Positions 33,147 to 40,101 of a DNA stretch of 40,101 nucleotides are shown here, piece by piece. Under the pieces are notes generated by a model, which worked only from the letters and a program-made list of their open reading frames with translations, had not been told where the DNA came from and made no database searches. The stretch is from an uncultured Collinsella sp. (GTDB taxonomy: Bacteria; Actinomycetota; Coriobacteriia; Coriobacteriales; Coriobacteriaceae): positions 1 through 40,101 of the forward strand of contig CABSNL010000015.1 in NCBI GenBank assembly GCA_902479095.1, in the 5' to 3' direction. The position numbers and the translations under genes are program-made. The first letter of the stretch is position 1. Every line of letters begins with the position of its first letter.

Positions 33147-34046
33147 GTGTCCGATCGTCCCAAGGCATCTGCTCCCAAGACGCCTGCGCGCAAAGCTACC
33201 GCTGCGGGAGCGCCTACAGCGAAGAGCGGCACCGGTTCGTGGCTGGCGGGCTTTATTACCCGTGCCGCCGCGGGTATCGTCTACGCCGTTGTCTTTATCC
33301 TGTGCCTGGTTTTGGGTATCGTGCCCACTGCCATCTTTGTTTCCGTCATGAGCGGTCTGTGCTGCTATGAGTTTTTCCGTATGACAAGGCTCGATGGCAA
33401 GATGGCTAACGAGCGCATGGGCATCGCTGCCGCCGTGCTCTTTCCGCTGTCGGCGCTGGGCGATTCGATGCTGCTGAATGCCCTGCTTTTTGCCCTGATG
33501 CTCGCTGTGGGCATTTGGTATGTCTGGTCGCCGCGTACCCGCATCTCTGATGTGGCCGTGACGCTCATGGGTCCCATCTACACTGGCTTTATGCTGTCGG
33601 CTATCGTGCTGCTGCGCGATGCCGTGCCCGGTTTTGCCGGCGCCTTGCTTTCGGTGGGCGTTTGCGCGTCCCTTTGGGTCTCCGATTCGTTTGCCTACAT
33701 CGTGGGCAGCCGTATCGGTAAGCACAAGATGGTTCCCAAGATCTCTCCCAAAAAGAGCTGGGAGGGGTTTGTCGGCGGCATCCTGGGCTCGGTTTTGATT
33801 TGGCTCATCCTGTGGGCGACGCACTTCTACAAGCTCAGCCTGCCCTATGCGCTGCTGTGCGGCGTGGTCGTGTCCGTCCTGGGCGTTATCGGCGACCTCA
33901 TCGAGTCGCGTATCAAGCGTGGCGTGGGCGTCAAGGATTCCGGCAACCTTATCCCGGGCCATGGCGGCATGCTCGACCGTAGCGATTCGCTTATCTTCGG
34001 TTGCATCACCGCGCAGCTGATGCTGATGATCGGAGGCGTGCTGTAA
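33147..34046 (+). CDS. cdsA: Phosphatidate cytidylyltransferase (CDP-diacylglycerol synthase)
   Basis: An integral membrane enzyme making CDP-diacylglycerol, the precursor of phospholipids. It has a Pro/Ala/Lys-rich cytoplasmic N-terminus of about 30 residues, about seven hydrophobic segments, and the family signature near the C-terminus (VKDSGNLIPGHGGMLDRSDS). The cytidylyltransferase site residues in SDSFAYIVGSRIGKHKMVP are present. It has 299 residues. The start is GTG 33147; the stop TAA shares a base with the dxr ATG. Confidence 0.95.
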   Translation: MSDRPKASAPKTPARKATAAGAPTAKSGTGSWLAGFITRAAAGIVYAVVFILCLVLGIVPTAIFVSVMSGLCCYEFFRMTRLDGKMANERMGIAAAVLFPLSALGDSMLLNALLFALMLAVGIWYVWSPRTRISDVAVTLMGPIYTGFMLSAIVLLRDAVPGFAGALLSVGVCASLWVSDSFAYIVGSRIGKHKMVPKISPKKSWEGFVGGILGSVLIWLILWATHFYKLSLPYALLCGVVVSVLGVIGDLIESRIKRGVGVKDSGNLIPGHGGMLDRSDSLIFGCITAQLMLMIGGVL

Positions 34047-35233
34047 TGTCCTTCCAGACGACGTATGGCCCCGATGGACGCCTCCGTGTTGCCATCCTGG
34101 GTTGTACGGGCTCTATCGGCACCCAGGCACTCGATGTGTGCCGTCAGCATGCCGATCGCCTGCAGGTGACGGCGCTGTCCGTTAACTCCAGTACCTCCGA
34201 GCTCGTTGCCGCTGCCCGCGAGTTCTCGGTTCCGGCGGTTGCCGTGGCCGATGTCGCTCATGGCGATGACGCCGTGCTGCAGGAGTTGCCCGAGGGAACG
34301 AAGCTCGGCGTTGGCGCGCAGGCGGTTTGCGAGCTCGCGCGTCGCGACGATGTCGACTGCGTGCTCGTCGCTATTGTGGGCGCCGCCGGTCTCGAGGCGA
34401 GCCATGCTGCCTTGACCTCGAATAAGCGTCTTGCCCTTGCCAACAAGGAGTCCCTCGTCGTCGGCGGCGACTTGCTTATGCCGTTGGCGCAACCGGGCCA
34501 GCTTATTCCAGTCGACTCTGAGCACTCCGCCATCTACCAGTGCTATCTGGGAGAGAACCCACGCGAGGCTCATTGTATTTGGCTCACCTGCTCGGGCGGT
34601 CCGTTCTTTGGCCGCACCCGCGACGAGTTCGACCGCGTGACGCGTGCCGATGCCCTCGCACATCCCACGTGGGCCATGGGTGCCAAGATCACCATCGACT
34701 CCGCCACCCTCATGAACAAGGGCCTGGAGCGCATTGAGGCCATGCATCTGTTTAACTGCGACCTCGATTTCATTAACGTGGTCGTGCAGCGTCAGTCCAA
34801 GATTCACTCTATGGTCGAGTTCGCCGACGGCTCCGTGATGGCGCATCTCGGTGCTTCCGACATGCGTATTCCCATCCAGTTCGCGTTCTCGTATCCTGAG
34901 CGTTGGGATACCCCGGCGCCTCGTATCGATTTCCGCGAGCTGGGGCAGCTCACGTTTGATGCTGCCGACATGGATACCTTCCGCTGTCTGGCACTGGCCG
35001 AACGTGCCGGCAAGACGGGTGGCACCATGCCGTGCGTGCTCAATGCCGCCAACGAGGTCGCCGTCGATGCCTTCCTGCACGATGACTGCAGCTTTACCGA
35101 TATCGATCGCATTGTGGAATCCTGCATGGATGCCCACGATATGCAGGCGGTCGATTCGTTTGAGCAGCTTCGCGACATCGATGCATGGGCGCGTGAAAAG
35201 GCTGCGCAGGTGCTCGCCGCAACCCGTTCCTAA
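34046..35233 (+). CDS. dxr: 1-deoxy-D-xylulose 5-phosphate reductoisomerase
   Basis: The second step of the MEP pathway: NADPH-dependent conversion of DXP to MEP. The NADPH-binding motif GCTGSIGTQALDV, LANKESLVVGGDL, the metal-site DSEHSAIYQC and the flexible loop SGGPFFGRTRDE are all clear, as is TIDSATLMNKGLE. It has 395 residues. I chose ATG 34046, overlapping the cdsA stop by one base; longer frames to 34001 lie inside cdsA. Together with ispG two genes on, it supplies isoprenoid units to UppS. Confidence 0.97.
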   Translation: MSFQTTYGPDGRLRVAILGCTGSIGTQALDVCRQHADRLQVTALSVNSSTSELVAAAREFSVPAVAVADVAHGDDAVLQELPEGTKLGVGAQAVCELARRDDVDCVLVAIVGAAGLEASHAALTSNKRLALANKESLVVGGDLLMPLAQPGQLIPVDSEHSAIYQCYLGENPREAHCIWLTCSGGPFFGRTRDEFDRVTRADALAHPTWAMGAKITIDSATLMNKGLERIEAMHLFNCDLDFINVVVQRQSKIHSMVEFADGSVMAHLGASDMRIPIQFAFSYPERWDTPAPRIDFRELGQLTFDAADMDTFRCLALAERAGKTGGTMPCVLNAANEVAVDAFLHDDCSFTDIDRIVESCMDAHDMQAVDSFEQLRDIDAWAREKAAQVLAATRS

Positions 35234-35258
35234 CCCATAAGGATTGCTTTTTCGTTTT

Positions 35259-36620
35259 ATGGATACTGTTCTGAGCGTTCTCTCATCGGTCTTTTGGGGC
35301 CTGTTGATGCTTTCCGTCCTCGTGTTTTTGCACGAGGGCGGCCACTTTTTGGCGGCACGTGCCTGCGGCGTCCGTGTGACCGAGTTCTTTTTGGGCTTGC
35401 CGTGCCGCTTTGACATCCATTACACGTCACGTCGCATTGGAACCAAGTTTGGCGTGACCCCGCTGCTGCTGGGTGGCTACGCTGCCATCTGCGGTATGGA
35501 TCCGACCGACGTCTCGTGCGCTGATCGCGTGCTCGCGGCTATCTATCGTCATGGTCGCGTGACCGTGGCCGACCTTGCCGCCGAGCTCGAGCTATCCGAG
35601 GAGGATGTGCTCGAGGCATGCGCCTTGCTCTTGGGTTGGGGCTCTATCGCGCCTTGGTATGAGGAAGGGGAGAAGCCCTCGCCGAGCTACTATCCCACCA
35701 AGTATCAGACGCTGCCGCGAGACGCGGCGGGTTACACCACCTTTGACGGCCGCCGTTTCGATCGAGAGCATGCGACTACCGAGGGCGATGTGTGGGAGCT
35801 GCCGTGCGGCGAGGCTGATTTCTTGGCGCAAGAGCGCTCGCACACTTATCTTGGCCAGGGCTTTCTCAAGCGCGCCTTTATGCTGCTCGCGGGCATTCTC
35901 GTCAATATCCTGACGGGTTTTTTGCTCCTTATGAGCATCTATTCCATTGCGGGTGTCACCGTGCCGATGGATACCAACGTGATCGGTCAGGTTGACGAGG
36001 GGTCTATTGCCGCCAAGGCGGGTATCGAGGCCGGTGATGCGATCCTTTCGGTCGACGGTGTCTCATGTTCCACTTGGATGGACGTCTACGATGCTATCGG
36101 CAAGGCCGCCGGTAAGGACGATATCGCCATTGAGTATGAGCGCGACGGCAAGCAGCATTCGACCTCGGTTGCGCTCAAAGAGGACGAGCGCCTAGGTGTG
36201 TATGCTTCTACGGAGGTAGTCCGTTTGGACCCCATCACCTCGGCGCGTCTGTCATTCTCCTATGTTGTGCAGACCGCGGATGGCGTTATGCGCCTACTCC
36301 AGCCGCAGCATACGATGGAGATTCTCGACCAGTCCTCGTCGATCGTGGGTATTAGCGTTATGTCCTCACAGGCTGCTGCTGCCGGCCCTGCCACGTTCCT
36401 TTCGTTTGCCGCCCTCATTTCGTTCTCGCTTGGCTTTATGAACCTGCTGCCCATCCCCCCGCTCGACGGCGGTAAGTTAGTCATCGAGATTATTCAAAAG
36501 ATTGCGGGTCGCGAGCTGCCTCTCAAGGCTCAGACGATTGTGAGCTATGTGGGCATCGCGCTCTTCGCACTGCTGTTTGTCTATATGCTTCGTTCCGACA
36601 TCCTTCGATTTATTCTGTAG
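35259..36620 (+). CDS. rseP: RseP/RasP-family site-2 metalloprotease with an inserted winged-helix-like domain
   Basis: An intramembrane zinc protease of family M50 that cuts membrane proteins such as anti-sigma factors and leftover signal peptides. It has zinc motif HEGGH (25-29), a PDZ domain (about 235-310), and the third ligand motif LPIPPLDGGKL near the C-terminus. Between the first helix and LLAGILVNILTG there are about 110 unusual residues (about 83-190). Their first half reads like a winged helix (ADRVLAAIYRHG, TVADLAAELELSEEDV, LLLGWGSIAPW). I chose ATG 35259; an in-frame TTG at 35244 sits too close to AAGGA (35239-35243). It lies between dxr and ispG, as often in bacteria. Confidence 0.93.
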   Translation: MDTVLSVLSSVFWGLLMLSVLVFLHEGGHFLAARACGVRVTEFFLGLPCRFDIHYTSRRIGTKFGVTPLLLGGYAAICGMDPTDVSCADRVLAAIYRHGRVTVADLAAELELSEEDVLEACALLLGWGSIAPWYEEGEKPSPSYYPTKYQTLPRDAAGYTTFDGRRFDREHATTEGDVWELPCGEADFLAQERSHTYLGQGFLKRAFMLLAGILVNILTGFLLLMSIYSIAGVTVPMDTNVIGQVDEGSIAAKAGIEAGDAILSVDGVSCSTWMDVYDAIGKAAGKDDIAIEYERDGKQHSTSVALKEDERLGVYASTEVVRLDPITSARLSFSYVVQTADGVMRLLQPQHTMEILDQSSSIVGISVMSSQAAAAGPATFLSFAALISFSLGFMNLLPIPPLDGGKLVIEIIQKIAGRELPLKAQTIVSYVGIALFALLFVYMLRSDILRFIL

Positions 36621-36633
36621 GGGAGTGTTTGGA

Positions 36634-37716
36634 TTGTCTTTAACCCATTCTTTGCCGCGCGAGCTGACGCGCCCCGTGCATGTGGGCGGTGTGCAGATCG
36701 GTGGCGGCGCGCCGGTGGTGGTCCAATCCATGACCTGCACCGATACCGCTGACGCCCAGGCAACGCTTGCGCAAGTGTGCGCGTTGGTGCAGGCTGGCTG
36801 CGATATCGTGCGCGTGAGCGTGCCCACCGAGGCCGCGCTTGAGGGTTTCCGCACCATCTGTGCCGAGTCTCCGGTTCCGATCGTCGCCGATATTCACTTT
36901 AACCATAAGCTCGCCATCGGCGCCGTCGAGGCTGGTGCCGCCAAGCTTCGCATCAATCCCGGCAATATCGGCGATTGGGCTAAGGTCGATGCCGTCATCG
37001 ACGCCGCCGGCGCTGCGGGCTGTGCGATTCGCATCGGTGTCAACGCCGGCTCACTCGAGCAGGATATCGCTGAGCGCGACGAGCTTACGCAGCCCGAGAA
37101 GCTCGTGATGTCGAGCGAGCGCTTCGTCAAGCACTTTGAGGACCGCGGTTTTACGAACATTGTGCTTTCGGCCAAGGCCCATAGCGTGCAAACTACGCTT
37201 GATACCTATCGAGCCCTGTCGCGTGAGATTCCCCACGTTCCGCTTCATCTGGGTGTGACGGAGGCGGGTACCAAGCTCCAGGGCACCATCAAGAGCTCTG
37301 TAGGCTTGGGTATCTTGCTTTCCGAAGGCATCGGTGACACCATGCGTGTGTCGCTCACGGCCGATCCGGTCGAGGAGCCGCCGGTCGCTTGGGGTATTCT
37401 GCAGTCGCTGGGCCTGCGCCGCCGTGGTCCCGAGATTGTCTCGTGCCCTACGTGCGCTCGCTGCCAGGTTAACCTTATTCCCATTGCCGAGGAGGTCACC
37501 GAGCGGCTTAAGAACTACTCCGCGCCGCTTTCGATCGCTGTGATGGGATGCGCGGTCAATGGCCCCGGCGAGGCCTCTGACGCCGACTTGGGCGTTGCCT
37601 GCGGACGAGGTCAGGGCCTGCTCTTTTCGCATGGCCAGATCATTGGTAAAGTAGCTGAGGATCAAATTGTCGACGCGCTGATGGCCGAGGTCGACAAACT
37701 TATTGAGGAGAAGTAA
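36634..37716 (+). CDS. ispG: 4-hydroxy-3-methylbut-2-en-1-yl diphosphate synthase (IspG/GcpE)
   Basis: An iron-sulfur enzyme of the MEP pathway converting MEcPP to HMBPP. Markers are VQSMTCTDTADAQATLAQV, ADIHFNHKLA, RINPGNIGD and the cluster cysteines in SCPTCARCQ and GCAVNGPGEASDADLG. It has 360 residues, exactly the usual length. The start is TTG 36634, after GGGGAG; the frame extends upstream into rseP, but without family similarity. Its stop is followed directly by the proS ATG. Confidence 0.97.
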   Translation: MSLTHSLPRELTRPVHVGGVQIGGGAPVVVQSMTCTDTADAQATLAQVCALVQAGCDIVRVSVPTEAALEGFRTICAESPVPIVADIHFNHKLAIGAVEAGAAKLRINPGNIGDWAKVDAVIDAAGAAGCAIRIGVNAGSLEQDIAERDELTQPEKLVMSSERFVKHFEDRGFTNIVLSAKAHSVQTTLDTYRALSREIPHVPLHLGVTEAGTKLQGTIKSSVGLGILLSEGIGDTMRVSLTADPVEEPPVAWGILQSLGLRRRGPEIVSCPTCARCQVNLIPIAEEVTERLKNYSAPLSIAVMGCAVNGPGEASDADLGVACGRGQGLLFSHGQIIGKVAEDQIVDALMAEVDKLIEEK

Positions 37717-39438
<1,722 letters not shown>

Positions 39439-39468
39439 TCGACGATTTCGCTTGTAGTTCGATATACG

Positions 39469-39517
39469 GGACGGCCCCGCATTTCTCCAGATCGGGGAGA
39501 TGCGGGGCCGTCCTTTT
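39469..39517 (+). terminator. Intrinsic terminator after proS
   Basis: A 14-bp perfect GC-rich outer stem (39469-39482 with 39500-39513) with a further partly paired top (TCTCC with GGAGA) and TTTT following. Confidence 0.92.
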
Positions 39518-39542
39518 ATCTTGTGGCATCCTCGATATCTAA

Positions 39543-39584
39543 AAGGAAAACCCCACAGCCCATGCGAGCTGCGGGGTTTTCCTT
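39543..39584 (-). terminator. Intrinsic terminator of the minus-strand kinase gene
   Basis: A 17-bp inverted repeat (39543-39559 with 39568-39584) with one mismatch on the + strand that becomes a G-U wobble in the minus-strand RNA. On the minus strand the stem ends in GGGGTTTTCCTTTT, so it best serves the minus strand. Confidence 0.85.
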
Positions 39585-39616
39585 GTGCCTCCGATGCGAA
39601 ATAAATCGCTCAGATA

Positions 39617-40073
39617 TTACTGATAATCGACGACGTCGATCCAGTTCTTCAGGAACTCATCGTTCACGTTGCGCTTACGAGCGAGCTCGGAAGCGGCGAC
39701 GATGCTCGTCCACTGACGCACGACCTGCATCGGCATGTCGGCGCGGTCGCAGTAGAGCTCCAGGTAGGCCTCAGCCTGATCCTTGCTGTTGAGGGCAAAG
39801 AGCAGGTAGGTGGTGGCAACGTCGGCAGCAGGGGAACCCTGGGTGGCGTGTGCCCAGTCGCACACATAGAGCTGGCCGTCGTCGCCGACGATGACGTTGG
39901 AGGGGTTGAAGTCGCCGTGGCAGACCTTGAACTCCTTGGTCATGCCGTCCAGACGCTCCTGAAGGTTGTAGCGCGTGGTGGCATTGAGCTGATCAAGGCT
40001 GTCGATCATGCGGGCGTACTTGTCGCGCTGACGGTTGAGCAGCGGGGAGGTGTAGCCGTGGATCTCGATCTGG
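39617..40073 (-). CDS. Aminoglycoside phosphotransferase-family kinase, N-terminus missing
   Basis: The C-terminal 151 or so residues of a protein-kinase-like small-molecule kinase (APH/choline kinase family). The catalytic loop HGDFNPSNVIV and the metal-binding CDWAHATQGSPAADVA are clear; the N-terminal nucleotide-binding lobe is off the contig. The real substrate cannot be told: such proteins phosphorylate choline, sugars or drugs. The apparent start, reading MCIRDS, is encoded by adapter sequence and is not biological. The gene converges on proS, with its own terminator at 39543-39584. Confidence 0.88.
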
Positions 40074-40101
40074 CTGTCTCTTATACACATCTGACGCTGC
40101 C
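40074..40101 (-). other. Illumina Nextera adapter on the right contig end (artefact)
   Basis: Bases 40074-40092 are the reverse complement of the 19-bp Tn5 mosaic end, and 40093-40101 (gacgctgcc) continue into the reverse complement of the Nextera read 1 adapter. Read on the minus strand it yields the false N-terminus MCIRDS. Confidence 0.97.

Overview
The window is a 40 kb contig of high-GC bacterial DNA made almost entirely of core housekeeping genes, packed head to tail on the + strand. The protein sequences, the lavish use of TTG and GTG starts, the Ala/Glu-rich tails on ribosomal proteins and the gene order point to the class Coriobacteriia (Actinomycetota), most likely Collinsella or a close relative. 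That placement is my recognition from the sequence, not a database result. Both contig ends carry Illumina Nextera adapter sequence (1-46 and 40074-40101), so the outermost biological bases are 47 and 40073, and two ORFs that run into the ends are chimeric.

Layout. 47-4435: cell-wall elongation genes, with the tail of an unidentified gene, a class B penicillin-binding protein, RodA and a DUF697 membrane protein. 4446-7132: a radical SAM protein and its DUF2344 partner, overlapping by 4 bp. 7129-11286: an L21-L27-Obg-NadD-YqeK-RsfS run (ribosome assembly plus NAD synthesis and Ap4A hydrolysis), ended by a strong terminator. 11299-12552: dinB (DNA polymerase IV) on the minus strand, the only complete minus-strand gene. 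12669-15244: rpsP-khpA-rimM-trmD-lepB. 15304-22273: glyQ-glyS, the PPDK regulatory protein and PPDK itself, with a 297 bp regulatory gap between the last two. 22386-22890: rplS with its own promoter, leader hairpin and terminator. 22918-29105: DNA-processing and tRNA genes rnhB, yraN, comM-like, dprA, trmFO, xerC. 29155-31026: rpsB-tsf with a strong promoter, a structured leader and a terminator. 31087-39438: pyrH-frr-uppS-cdsA-dxr-rseP-ispG-proS, a tightly coupled run joining ribosome recycling, undecaprenyl and phospholipid precursor synthesis, the MEP isoprenoid pathway and intramembrane proteolysis. 39617-40073: a truncated minus-strand aminoglycoside-phosphotransferase-like kinase, facing proS across two back-to-back terminators.

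Functional logic. Dxr and IspG (MEP pathway) feed isoprenoid units to UppS, whose undecaprenyl product carries the peptidoglycan precursors used by the PBP/RodA pair at the left end. Ribosomal protein genes sit with their assembly factors (Obg, RsfS, RimM, Frr, KhpA). I found no CRISPR array, prophage, insertion sequence, tRNA or rRNA, and no obvious new multi-gene system. The items that most deserve a second look are an unusual domain inserted in the RseP-family protease, an apparent ATA start codon for xerC, helically phased repeats upstream of ppdK, and structured leaders in front of rpsB and rplS.
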